Assembly: GCA_032164245.1 (NCBI GenBank) | Contig: JAVMKO010000010.1 | Location: 30,206,189-30,270,188 of the forward strand | Source: Sternotherus odoratus | Lineage: Eukaryota > Chordata > Testudines > Kinosternidae | Reading direction: 5' to 3' | Length of the DNA stretch: 64,000 bases | Part shown: positions 46,761 to 58,747 of the stretch, piece after piece | Layout: every line of letters starts with the position of its first letter | Numbering within the stretch: position 1 is the stretch's first letter | The notes under the pieces: model-generated | The model's input: the letters and a program-made list of their open reading frames with translations, nothing else | Databases searched by the model: none | What the model was told of the DNA's origin: nothing | Position numbers and translations under genes: made by a program

Positions 46761-49700
46761 CTCTCACCCCTCCCCCACCAGTGCCCTGAAATGGGCCCCA
46801 GTGTGTTGGCCACAAATTAGTCAGTGATGCAAGAAACATAACATGCTGGGGGGAAATCACCCCTGTACTGTATGTAAATAACGTTCTATGATTATTTTCA
46901 GCTGCACCATGCAGGGGGCATCAAATGTGTGTGAATTGTACGTAGGTGCTGTTGGGACTGAAATGAGTGCTGTCCCTTGAAGTGACAGACAGGCCCGGGG
47001 GATGTACTCTAGAGCAGAGCCCTGGGGGAGACAGAGGGCAGTTCAGCCTCCTTACCCATTTGGTTTTCGGATACAGCTATTGCCAAGGGTGCCTGTAGCA
47101 ATAGCTGCCTCGTCTCTGGGGCTTGGCCTGCCACTGTCAAACAGCCACCCGTGGGTAATGACTGATTTGAAGTGGTCACTGAGGAGCAAAAAGCCCTAGA
47201 TCCCCTTCCCAAGAGTGCTAGCTGATGGAAAAGTACAAAAGGAGGTAGTAACAGACTGCAGTAAAATGTGAAGATTGCTTTGGAGAATGCCAGCTCTCAA
47301 AAATGTCTAATCTAAGCACCCTCCTGTCTAGCCCGTACTGAAATGGGCATCTTTTGATAAAAACTTAGATACAGCCCAACATAGTGGTGGGCAATAATTC
47401 CTTTAAAGCAACAGCACTGACCTACACCCTGGTTTATGTGCATAGAAGTGTTACTCATGGGATGAAATATAATCCCAAATATAATCCCAATGAGCAATGA
47501 GATCGGGCCAGCATCTAGTTCTCTATTTGCTCTACCTAAATTCCCATCTTTGGATGAGGGCTGTAGGTAGAAGATTAGGGGGTAGGGGGAACACTCTTGA
47601 GTGTTCCTGCCTTGCCCATTGTGCTCTATGACCCATTAATAGCCAACCCTCTCCAATCTGGCCTTTTTCTTCACAAATGTCTCCATAGTCACCCTGGCCT
47701 TCAGAAGAGGCCCATGTTGTGCCCTGTACTGCCCAGCTCCTTTCTTCGAAGCCTTTGTGCACCTTTTCCTCTCTATCCACTCCTCTCCCCCTCCCTTGGT
47801 ACTGCCATTCGCCCGGATTCTCTTTGGTTCAGTCCTGGCCGCCCTTGAGACTGCTTTCAACCTGGCTCCTGCCACCACAGCCTCATTTAACCTGGGTCAC
47901 CATTATTTATTATGGGCTCTAGCAGCATACTGATGCTGATGCACAGAGTTGGGCTCTCACTTGGCCTATGCTGCTAACTGCCATGTGTTCTTAGTTCACA
48001 CTACCACTTACTCTTTTCTTATTTCCCCCCTCCCTCCCATACACATCTCTTGAGCCCATGGTAGGCTTTGCAACTATATCCACTTCCCACTTCTTTTCCC
48101 CCACCCCCTCCTTCCCTGGTCATGCCTCAGAGGCTCAGTAACTGCTTCAGTAACAACCCTCCTCCCCCCTCCCCCCCATGCTTAGTGTCACTGCCACTGG
48201 CCTTAAGCAGACGATCAGCCACGCTCCTGGCCCATCAGGAATACTCATCCTCCATACTCTTGATGCAAACTCAGTGGCTGTGTCCTACGTCCCCACACTC
48301 CATCTCTAAACACTTGTCTTTATTCAGGGGCTGGTGCAGCAGAGTGTTATTTAGCTCCTAGCACAAATTGCTTCAAAAGGAGTTGTAACTTTAAGTTACT
48401 ACTTCTACAAAATAAATACCCTTGCAGGGACTGTTGCTAAGACCAAGTGGTTGGAAATAGTGATTAAATGTAGTCAACATTCTAAGAACTTACAGTTCTG
48501 ATTCAGCTTGGACTATTACCTTGTCAGCAATGCTTCAGAGCACACTGGAAGCCATGCCAGCTTCTTAACAGTGCAAAGTTAAATATGGGCAGCGGTTGAG
48601 CTGTTACTTGCCAAATAACATTTCACTGATGACTTGGACATTTACATGACCAGACTGTTTAAGTAGCCAAACTGTTACTGTGTATACAGCCTTTTTCGAA
48701 GCAGCTAGGAAAGCAAATCCACCCTGGCATAACTTGTAGGATCAGTAACTGGGGAGGAAGAAAATCTGGAAAGGGCTGTGTGGAGACAGTGGTACAGTGG
48801 GAAGATGAAGGAAAACTGCAATATCTTGTTGGGTTACCACTGATTTGTAGCGGTCTGATTTCATTTTCATTATATAGAAGTTAGGGACAAAACATTAGCT
48901 ATTTATTAAGGATTTTTTGTCCTAATGCTGTTCAAAAAAATTGTATTTCATGATTTGAAAAGTAAGCCTTTAATTAATTAGTAAGAATGGTGCAAGGTTC
49001 CTTAGTAACCCATTATTTCCAAGAAACCTTTCTGCCACAGCAGGTGTCTATCCCAGAGCCCTTTGGAGGGAGTATTTGTATGGCAAGCCCTAGACTATTG
49101 TATATTCAGGATGTTAGTTAACACCTAGTGAATTGTCTGAGACAGATTATTGAGCTCAAATGACCATGTTCTATAAAATAAAGTGTGGGGGCACACCAAA
49201 AAAAAAATCTGCACTTAAGCTCATTCCTCAGGGGACATTCAGAGAATCTACAGCCTTGTACCTAGGAAATCTGGTTCCAGCCACAGATCTTGGACCATCA
49301 GAGCCAGCCTTTGACTTAGCAGCACCACTCATTCATGATCTATCTTACCATTGATGCCCAGCTAAGCATGCCCTTTTCCTCCCGTGAGGGGATAGAAGCC
49401 AGAGATTAACAATGCCTTATTTAGGAGCGATCAATGCCATGGAGAATTTTACTAGGAGGCTATGCAAAGCTGTCCATGCGGAGGCCTTTCGGCAGATATA
49501 AGGGTTGAGGAGAATAGTTAAGCTAAGCTCTTCTTTACTTTCCCCAATTGCCCTTCTACAGAAAAAAATTAGTCTTGAATTCTCAGTTGATGTCCCAGGA
49601 AGCTATCACAGACTGCTGACACTGGCGACAGAAGGGGCATTATATTGCCTAAAGAACAGGGAAAACTATATAGTATTTAGTTGCATAAATGATTCTGTTA

Positions 49701-50722
49701 GCACCTAGGCCTCCTCTAGATTCCTTGTACTTAAGTTATTTTTACAAGGGAATATTTCTCAAAACTCCCACTAGCTTGAATCATTTATTGGAGTCAGATA
49801 TGGCTTCACTGTTCACACCACTTATAATAGTTAAGAACTCCATAGCATTCATCACACTTTCTGTTGATTCTCCTTTCTTTCTGCATGGTGGTTTCTTTAT
49901 CTTCCTAACACTCAGAGAGTCTGAAGTTTCTGGTTTTGGTGGAGCAGCTATTTTCTCTATGGGTATAAAAACAGCCATCACCTCACACTCTGATTAGGTT
50001 GACTAGTATTATTGCATTAACAAATCCCAGGCTAAGCACCAACTTAATTTGACTGTCATTAACACAGTGATCACACAGAGCGGAACAGAATATCACAAAG
50101 TAAATTAAACTGAAAAAAAACAACCCACACAAAACTATGAGACTTGCTAGAAAAGATTAGGACATTTTAAAGTATATTTCCCAGGGACCCCCATTGGACT
50201 TCTGTGACCCACAGCCTATTGCTAGATGCACTATTAAGAAAAGCAGTAAATTAGTATTAGCTATTGTTTCCTCTGACTAGTTAACCTTATTTACAAAACT
50301 TAGACAAATTAAGATTCTTTAACTGTCACATGTCACTTCTAAACAACAAATAGTTAAATCAAAACAATATTTAGAATTGACATTAAATTGTCTAGAAATT
50401 GCTAGTTGTTCAAATGCATATTAAGAGTTTCCAGCAGGGGTCAGTGTTTGGACAAAGCATAACTACACACATGCTTGTCACTTGTAGTATATACACTTTA
50501 TGTAAAGAACTTCACTAACAAATACAGCACTACTTTAAGTGGAAAACAGATGTAACACTATATTGCAGATATGTTGGATAAAATAGCATTGTATAGCAGC
50601 ACAAGTAATTCATCCACAGTTAAACAGGATAGATCTCGGTTGTTGGCATATTAAACGGTTCTAGAATACCACCCAAATGTTTTATATACAGGCCAAAATT
50701 GAGCTTTTTAAAAGCTCCTTTA
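46761..50722. other. Intergenic sequence, nothing recognised
   Basis: Intergenic DNA, with C/T-rich stretches at 47740-48180 and otherwise ordinary composition. Open frames here have no recognisable domain. Confidence 0.5.
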
Positions 50723-51395
50723 AGGGTATGTCTTCACTACAGGAGTAGGTCGATTTCCCTTAAGTCGATTTTCTAAAGTCTACTTTAGAAAATCGACTTA
50801 GTGTGTCCCCACAAAGGACAGCAGGTCAACAGTGGTCGACACTGTCCTTCAACTTTTGCAGGGGTCGACATAGCCCGCATTGCACTGTGGGTACGTTGCC
50901 CACAGTGCCGGGAGTGCCGCCCCCCCCCCGCCCGCCCAAACAGCCCCGCGAACCCCCCCGCCCACCCGAGCAGCCCCGCGCCGGACCCCCCCACCCGCCC
51001 AAGCAGCTTCACGAACCCCCCCGCCCGCCCAGCCCGGCGCCGGCTTCCCCCCCCCTCGGGGGGGGGTTCACGGAGCTGCTTGGGCAGGCGAGGGGGTCCG
51101 GCGCAGGGCTGCTTGGGCGGGCGGGGGGGTTCGTGGGGCTGCTCGGTCGGGCGGGGGGGTCCGGCGCGGGGCTGCTCGGAGGTCAGAGGCTTAAAGTCGT
51201 TTGCCTCCTCACTAGATAACAATCGACCTAGAGAGGTCGATTTTAGCACTACTCCTCTCGTTTTGGAGGAGTACAAAAGTCGATTTTAAGAGCCCTTTAA
51301 ATCGACTTTAATGGCATGGATGTGAGGACGGGTACATGTTTATTTCGACTTAACGTTGTTAAAGTCGATGTTAAGTCGTAGTGAAGACATGCCCT
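50723..51395. mobile_element. MITE with GC-rich foldback interior
   Basis: Ends agggtatgtcttcactac and the complement of gtagtgaagacatgccct are inverted with one mismatch over 18 bases. Inside the ends are AT-rich 'gtcgattt' hairpins, then a central GC block at 50915-51182 made of inverted arms of 'cccgcccgcccaaacagccc'-like units. Target duplication is uncertain (taa/tat). Large Pro/Arg-rich frames on both strands (50785-51289) come from the block and are not genes. The ends relate it to the element at 17.1 kb. Confidence 0.85.
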
Positions 51396-52084
51396 ATGAT
51401 ACACACAGTGACTAAAATAATCTTGATTTCTGGAAGCTTTCTAGCCCATCCTCCAGATGGCAGTTCTTAAAAAGTTAGTAATTTAACCCTGCAGTGTAGT
51501 CCAGCTGCTGCAGACATTTTCTTTTTAAAGCAAAATAGTTGTTCCAGAAAGAATAAAAAACTCTTTCAAGGAGTTTTGCTTAATACTGTGGTTGTCATAA
51601 TATTAATTGACATGACTGGTAAAACCTCTTGGATCTAAACTCCGCTCAATAGGAAAGCACTGGCTTTTATTTTAAAACACCATATAGTGACTCAAAGTAG
51701 TAACTGTGTACTCACATACCCCTTCCACAAGTCAGTATAAAATAAATTACAAGGCAGAAGGAAACTGCTGCTAAAAATTAAACCAAAATCATGAAGGATT
51801 AAAGCTGAAGTTCTGGTTTAGACCCTGCAGCATACAGTCAAGTGTGAAGGCTCAATATAGCAGAAGGAAGTCCTTCACTCTCCATTTGGAGGATCTGGAA
51901 TAAAGTTTTTGAAAGGCTAAACATACTTGTTCAAATAATCTTGTTATTAGTGATCTTGTCAAGAGACATGAGGCTGCGTTGAGCTAAAATATAGCTCAAA
52001 TGCAAGTTTCTGGAAAGAGGGATAATTTTTGTCCCTACCACTAATCCAGTTCTGAGTTAAAAAAGCAGACACACTGCTAGCTGC
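51396..52084. other. Sequence between MITE and ETFA 3' end
   Basis: AT-rich intergenic DNA. No supported feature. Confidence 0.5.
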
Positions 52085-52305
52085 TAGATTTTATACTGTA
52101 TGTTTTATTACAGAATTGGACAAAAAAAACCAAAATTGGCTGCAGTCCAACATTAGCTGAGAAGGTAAATGAGTGTAGTACACAAAGTATTCAGAGTTAG
52201 AATTTAGACAATTTGTAGTTTTTCATTGTTTCAAAATCTGTCTGAAATCAGCAACTCAAGGGCATTGAGCACAGATTTTTTTTCCTTCTAATTTGAAGGA
52301 AGCTT
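52085..52305 (-). other. ETFA: ETFA 3' UTR and polyadenylation signal
   Basis: On the minus strand a canonical AATAAA (plus-strand TTTATT at 52104-52109) lies about 200 bp after the ETFA stop, giving a short 3' UTR that would end near 52085-52095. The exact cleavage position is inferred. With the TMEM266 stop at 42031, the two genes converge on about 9.5-10 kb of intergenic DNA. Confidence 0.65.
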
Positions 52306-52344
52306 TCACTTTTTCTTTAATGCTTCAGTCATCTCAGGAACTAC
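52306..52344 (-). CDS. ETFA: ETFA terminal coding exon
   Basis: On the minus strand, after the acceptor aaatttgcag (ending at 52345), the last 12 codons read VVPEMTEALKKK, then TGA at 52308-52306. The human protein ends with the same pattern (PEMTE then a lysine run), so this is the C-terminus at its normal length. The exon is too short to appear as an open frame and was found by looking for the expected end of the protein downstream of the 56.9 kb exon. Confidence 0.93.
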   Translation of the reverse strand, partial: VVPEMTEALKKK

Positions 52345-52383
52345 CTGCAAATTTAAACAGATGTAGTAAGTATGTACAACTTT

Positions 52384-52562
52384 CAAAGGAGGGTGGTGAA
52401 GCACTAGAATGGGTTACCCTAGGGAGGTGGTGGAATCTCCATTCTTAGAAGTTTAAGACCCAGCTTGACAAAGCCCTGGCTGGGATGATTTAGTTGGTGT
52501 TGAGCAAGGGATTGGACTAGATGACCTCCTGAGGTCTTTTCCAACCCTAATCTTCTATGAAA
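52384..52562 (+). mobile_element. CR1 LINE 3' end
   Basis: The landmarks are 'gagggtggtgaagcactaga', 'ctagggaggtggtggaatct', 'gacaaagccctggctgggat', 'gacctcctgaggtcttttcc' and a terminal 'cttctatga'. It is a short 5'-truncated copy in an ETFA intron, opposite to the direction of the gene. Confidence 0.92.
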
Positions 52563-54916
52563 AGATTTGCTAGGACTGGGATAGAAAGAGGTTCTGAAAC
52601 ATTATGTTTAAAGCTCATAACACAGAGACAATACCAATAAATTATTTGATATGCCAGCCCTCACTTCTTGAATTACAGGCTAATGAACTTTTTTGTTTAT
52701 TTGTTTGTTTTTTGGTTGCTTTTTTTAAGACAAGCTAAATCTAAACAAGTACAGTACAATGTTTTAACATTAACTCAGCCATGGGGTTCAACCCAACTGA
52801 AGGTCAGATTCTAATCTCAATCAATACAATAATCACTTCTTGGAGGTATTCTGTAATGTCTGAGTACTGAACAGTTCTACAATTTGCCTGTTCAATATTT
52901 AAATATCAAGTGATTTTCAACAGAAAAATTAAGATGCAGTAATGTTGATATTATGAGAAGCATCTTTATTGTTGCTGTAAGTCCTCATTAGATACATTAG
53001 TAGGTTACAGCCCATTTTTCTCATATTGAAGTTAGTGAAATTAGAACCACACAGAGCCTTGAGTATTTGAAGATCCTTACAATTAATAGTTAAAGGTCCT
53101 GTTCCCAAAATGTCTAGTCCCAGCCTGGTTAGGAATATCAAAATTGATTTAGGACATTACAGTATATTTCTGATTTACTTGGAAAGCTAGTTTAGTTTCT
53201 CTAATTTTCAGCAAACTTTAATTCTGAAGAGAGGAGAAAGCGATAGGCAGTAAACAATCACTACAGCCAAAAAAATAGTTTCAGGTAAAATGCATCTACT
53301 AGTCAGGCTGCAAAAAATTAGTAACTAAGTAATTAAAAAAAGGAAATTGAAAAGCTGGTTTAACTAGCATTAAACAATCCCTTTAAAGCGAGTCAGTGCC
53401 AAAGCCTTGGCACCTGCTGTGGTTCTGCCACTTAATTCACCAGCCATGCTGCACTGTAATTCTGACTGACATTAGGAAGAGCTGTTATGCATGTAAAGAG
53501 TTGGTAGATTAATCTATAGAATACACCTGAAAACCTATCCTAGTCACTTGTGTACAATATCAATTACCTTGTCTTTCAAGGGGCTGCAGGTTGCCCCAGC
53601 TCACAGCGATCCCAGCTGAACTCACCACTGATGAATATAGCCTCTCAATTATTTAAGAGAGCTACATTTCCATTAGGTGGAAATAATGTGTTCGTACAAA
53701 ATTTATTAAGGAAATTGTCTACATGTTGTTTCTTCCGAATGTCACTTTGTCTCCAGCTTATTAAAAGGCCCATGTTTACTGCCGAGCCAGCAGGCATTAG
53801 TTCAGGAATGGCATTAAGTGCTGGCAGTGTTTCTGCCTACTTTCCTCAGTGGATATACTATGAGCTCATGCCAGTCATACAGATTACATGCTAATAGAGC
53901 CCCCAGTGTAACCTGTAGCAGCACTGCAAAGAGTTCTAGTAAATGTTCTATGTTCAATTTTTTCTACATAATGGTAAACAGGTTTTTGGGGTGATGGTAG
54001 GAGTTCAGGGGATAAGCCTACTTAATATTAGGAAACGGATATCCTTTATTTCACACTGTACAAAACTAGAACCACAAACTCTATTCACTCATATCTAAAT
54101 TCATTGTTAACTCCATGTTCATTCATACTTCAACTAACTAAAGAAATTTAGTGATTGGTCAGTATTTGGTCTTTTTTCTTTTCTACAACAAGTTCAAAAA
54201 AGGAAACCAAATTGTTAAAGTTTCTGAAAGTGAAGTATTTGGGATAACAATCAAGAAAGTTAAACGTGACTATTTAAATCTGCTGTGATGTGGGAATGAT
54301 AGATACATAATGGTACCTGAAATTAAATTCCTTCAATATGCAACAGAGGAGACTGAAAAAGGGAAAGCTTTCCTCAAGACTTTAAATAGATTCCTTTGTG
54401 GAAAGGCTAAGATTCCACATAGTACTCAGTGAATGGGAGATCCTTGCCTAAGTACAGTCACTCTTCAGAACCTAGTGCACAAGATGGATGCACTTTTAAT
54501 ACAAATATAAATACAATTCAAGTAGATATTTGCAGAGGCATAGATTTCCTCCTTCTCCCCACAGAGCTTCTTATTATGGGGATTGTTCTGACATCTTTAC
54601 ATCATAACTTTCCCAGAATTAGGAGGAGTCTGGAAAGCAAAATCAACAATAGACAAGAAACAGGAGTACTTAAAACCTTGCTTTCACACAACTCAAATCT
54701 GGCTCATCAAGGAAGCTAGTTTTACTGTGAAATGAGAGAAACATTTCAGAAATGTAGAGGGATAGTTGCCCCAATTCAGTGCAAAGCACTTAGGCTTAAT
54801 CATGTGCTGAATTCTCATTCATATCAATGGGATTTAAGCCTCTGCATAAAATACTTTACTGAATGATGGCCAATTAGAAGTTCTGATGGGTAAAACAGAT
54901 ACTGGATCCTACAAAT
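52563..54916. other. ETFA intron, with one unique-looking block
   Basis: AT-rich intronic DNA. The block at about 53540-53900 is unique-looking and of even composition, with a 114-codon plus-strand frame (53550-53894) that has no recognised domain. It may be conserved non-coding DNA, but that cannot be judged without alignment. Confidence 0.35.
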
Positions 54917-55097
54917 CGGTGGTGGGCAACCTGTGGCCTATCAGGGTAATCTGATTGCAGGCCACGAGACATTTTGCTGATGATGATAGCAAACCACAGC
55001 CCCTGGGAGCTGCGGATGGACATCAGCAGCAAAATGTATCGTGGCCCACAACCAGATTACCTTGATGGTAATCTGGCCAGCAGGTTGTCCACCACTG
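54917..55097. mobile_element. Short hAT-type MITE
   Basis: Ends cggtggtgggcaacctg and the complement of caggttgtccaccactg are inverted. The flanks ctacaaat and ttacaaag agree at 6 of 8 bases. The interior is largely palindromic: 'gtaatctgattgcaggccac' on the left pairs with 'gtggcccacaaccagattac' on the right. Confidence 0.75.
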
Positions 55098-55846
55098 TTA
55101 CAAAGGCTACTTACTACTCATAAGCAGCACAACTGGTGCAATGAAAGTAAGTTAATAAAATATAATCCTAAATTTGAGGACCAAGATGGAGTTGCCTGTA
55201 GGAATATGCCAGGCAGACAAAACTGAATACTACAGGGAGATACTTATATGCGTGCAAAAAACCTTCTGTGTAAATAAGATTCATACAAGAGTTACAATAT
55301 TGCTGACATCAGTGCAGGTTCTAAGAAATTTTGAAATGAATGAGAAGCAATTGGAAAAAGAGGCTATCATTTAAAAGGATACAATTATGATGATTGTGTC
55401 AGAATGAAATGTATATTTCAGTTTCAAAACTGCTAAACCTGAGTAAATGTTATCCCTAAGCGAGCACCAAGCTCATACAACAAGTAAGTCTGTTTACACC
55501 TGCACTGCAAATCTTCCAAACAATTCTGTATGCATGCAAATATGGGTGAAAAGAGTGTTCCATCTCCCCTAACATGGGGATGCTGAAAGTAGAGAAATAA
55601 CATGATAGCCCAAGACACAGTATGCAGGATTTTTTAAAAACTTCAGTGAGGTTTTGGGCTGCACAGATAAGCCAGAATGTAGGCCTAGAAAAAATGTCCT
55701 ATACCAAGCTTTTATTCTTTTGGTTTTCCAATAAATTTTGCTTTATGTATGATATTTTTAGGAAAGTCATTGTGATATGTTCTTGAAAACAAGCTTATGA
55801 CCTGTGGTGAGAAGCAAGGGAGAAAGTGCCTGACTGAGGACACTAA
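55098..55846. other. ETFA intron, nothing recognised
   Basis: AT-rich intronic DNA. No supported feature. Confidence 0.5.
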
Positions 55847-55848
55847 TA

Positions 55849-56034
55849 CAGTTGGAAGCTGCAATACTGCAACTATCGGGATCCAAAAAAACCCGATCGT
55901 GATAAGCACGGGGTCGTGGTATTGCGGGGTTCCGCTGCATCAACGCAGCGCCTGCTGCCATCGGGAGCCAGCCGTGCCCCGCGCTATAAACGGATTCATG
56001 CTATTGCGGGGCGTGATATTCCGGGGTCTGACTG
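55849..56034. mobile_element. Tigger/pogo-like MITE, TA-flanked
   Basis: The right end ccggggtctgactg is the complement of the cagtcagaccccgg end that I recall for pogo/Tigger-type MITEs. The left end cagttggaagctgcaatact is its diverged partner. TA is present on both sides (55847-55848 and 56035-56036). The 186-bp interior has 'tattgcggggttccgctgca' and lacks coding potential. Confidence 0.7.
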
Positions 56035-56036
56035 TA

Positions 56037-56978
<942 letters not shown>

Positions 56979-57068
56979 TTAAAATATACAGCTGTAGATT
57001 ACATTTTTTCCAATATAAGGTGTCTTAAGTTCACACCGAAATACTAGATCCAGCAGATATAGTCAAGT

Positions 57069-57312
57069 GCATTTGACAAATGCTTCCCATTTCTGCCTTG
57101 AAAACAAGACTATAAAGGAAATCTCAATAAAGAAACTAAATGGCTACAATAATAACGGAAAAGTTTTTTAAGCTCTGACTATTCTATGATCATTTGGTCA
57201 ATGGCATTTGACAAATGTTTTCAAGGCAAAAATGGGAAGCAAGACTGTGAAGGAAATCTCAATAAGTAAATTAAAATGTCTACAATAAATAATGGAAACA
57301 CTTATGGTCTGA
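57069..57312. repeat. Local duplication with 22-bp internal inversion
   Basis: Copy 1 (57069-57180) and copy 2 (57204-57312) share the 14-bp start gcatttgacaaatg and a downstream part (caagact, 'aaggaaatctcaataa', 'ctacaata'). Between these, 57083-57104 of copy 1 is the reverse complement of 57218-57239 of copy 2, with one mismatch in 22. Confidence 0.9.
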
Positions 57313-57789
57313 CAATTAACAGGGTTGTCATTTGATGTAGGAAGAGGGGTGTGGGGGAAGATACTTCCTTAAAATACTATAATAAAAAAGGACAACTATT
57401 ATAAAAAGGACTGTGATGTTTAACAAATAAAAACAGGGAAGGACATTTTTTAAAAAGGAACATAAAGCCACACACTAGAGACTTAAATGTAATTTTTTTT
57501 TAATGTGAGCAGTGTCATTTAGTTCACTAGATAGTGGAAAATAATATACTATTAAAATCCCACTGCTACATACAGAAAACTCCCTCCCCTAGAGGACAGT
57601 GTCTGTACTTCTAGACCAAATGACTTAAAAATAGCTTCATGATAGTTTCCAGCCCAAAGTCTGCAGGTGCCCAGATAACTAGCCTGGTTATGGGATAGGG
57701 AGAGCTCTGTAAACACAAAGCTAAACAGCTCACAAAATAAACCCTATACTGGTTACGGTTATAGCTACCACCTATCAATTCAAAGCAGT

Positions 57790-58005
57790 GAGAAGCCACA
57801 CAGGCTCTCCTATCAACTCCTGTACTCCACTGCCGCGAGAGGCGCAGGGGGAGTCGACAGGGAAGCAGCAGCTGTCAACTCACAGCCGTGAAGATGCTAG
57901 AGTAAGTGGATCTAAATACGTCAACTTCAGCTCTACTATTCTCGTAGCTGACGTTGTGTATCTTAGATCGATCAAAACGCCCCGCCCCCATGTAGACAAG
58001 GCCTA
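57790..58005. repeat. MITE fragment with 'tgtagacaaggccta' end
   Basis: The segment ends ccatgtagacaaggcctaag and contains 'agggggagtcgacaggga' and 'cttagatcgatcaaaacgcc', a pattern shared with the MITE at 17.1 kb. The left end is missing or unrecognisable. Confidence 0.6.
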
Positions 58006-58339
58006 AGCCAACATATTCTTCAAACATTTATCTGCGATTCAAAGAGACCTTTCATTCAAATGTCTGTTTTTCTCCATCCATAAGTACTCTACCAAACCAT
58101 TAATTTTGCTGAAATAAGGTTAGAAAATCCTATGTTTCTAAACCAAAGAAATGGTTTTCTATAACTAGACTGACATTCAAAATACGTGCCTCCAACTTTA
58201 AGTTATATGTTTTAAAGTGGTGACCAATCTGTGGCATTTGAGGGTGTTAGTGAATGATCAAATACCAAGTGTGTTCCCTGAGAAATGCCCTGCAATTTTT
58301 AAATGGAAGTGTTTGAATCAGCTTGCACCCTTAGGAGCA
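58006..58339. other. ETFA intron, nothing recognised
   Basis: No supported feature. Confidence 0.5.
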
Positions 58340-58747
58340 GCTGATGTTGATGCCAAGCTCCAGCTGCCCCATTGGTTGCCTGCAGCATCGTAAGGCTCGC
58401 TGCCGGCTCCCGCCCGGGTCACAGCAGCGGGAGGGTTGGCTGGCGGGTCCCGGGAGCTGGGACCTGTGCGGGCTGGCTGCTGGCTCCCGGCTCCCGCCTG
58501 GGTCCCGCCAGCGGGCGGGCAGGCTGCCGGCTCCCACCCAGGTCCCGCCAGTGGGCGGGCGGGCTGCCGGCTCCCAGCTGCCGCCCGGGTCCCACCAGCG
58601 GGCGGGCTGCAGAGCTTTCGCCCCGACCCTGTGGCAGGCGGGCTGCTGCTCCGACAGCTTATTTTTTTTTTATTATTAAATAACGGACTTTTTGATTTAA
58701 CGGACACCCCCTCACCCAAATTAGTCCGTTAAATGGAGGTTTTACTG
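58340..58747. mobile_element. Tigger-like element, right end with GC-rich interior
   Basis: The right end runs gatttaacggacaccccctc, then 'agtccgttaaatggaggt' and 'tttactg' followed by TA, which resembles the inverted end of pogo/Tigger-type elements. The interior at 58390-58640 consists of imperfect GC-rich tandem units ('ggctgccggctcccacccag'). No matching left end was found, so the start is approximate. The frames of about 100-130 codons inside are artefacts of the tandem units. Confidence 0.6.

Noticed and set aside
50785..51289. Overlapping frames of 138-163 codons on both strands
   Set aside because: They come from the inverted GC-rich units of a MITE. Strand-symmetric Pro/Arg/Gly frames are expected from such a foldback.
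58318..58719. A 133-codon minus-strand frame rich in Ala, Gly and Pro
   Set aside because: It translates the imperfect GC-rich tandem units inside a Tigger-like element. Other frames through the same units give similar low-complexity products.
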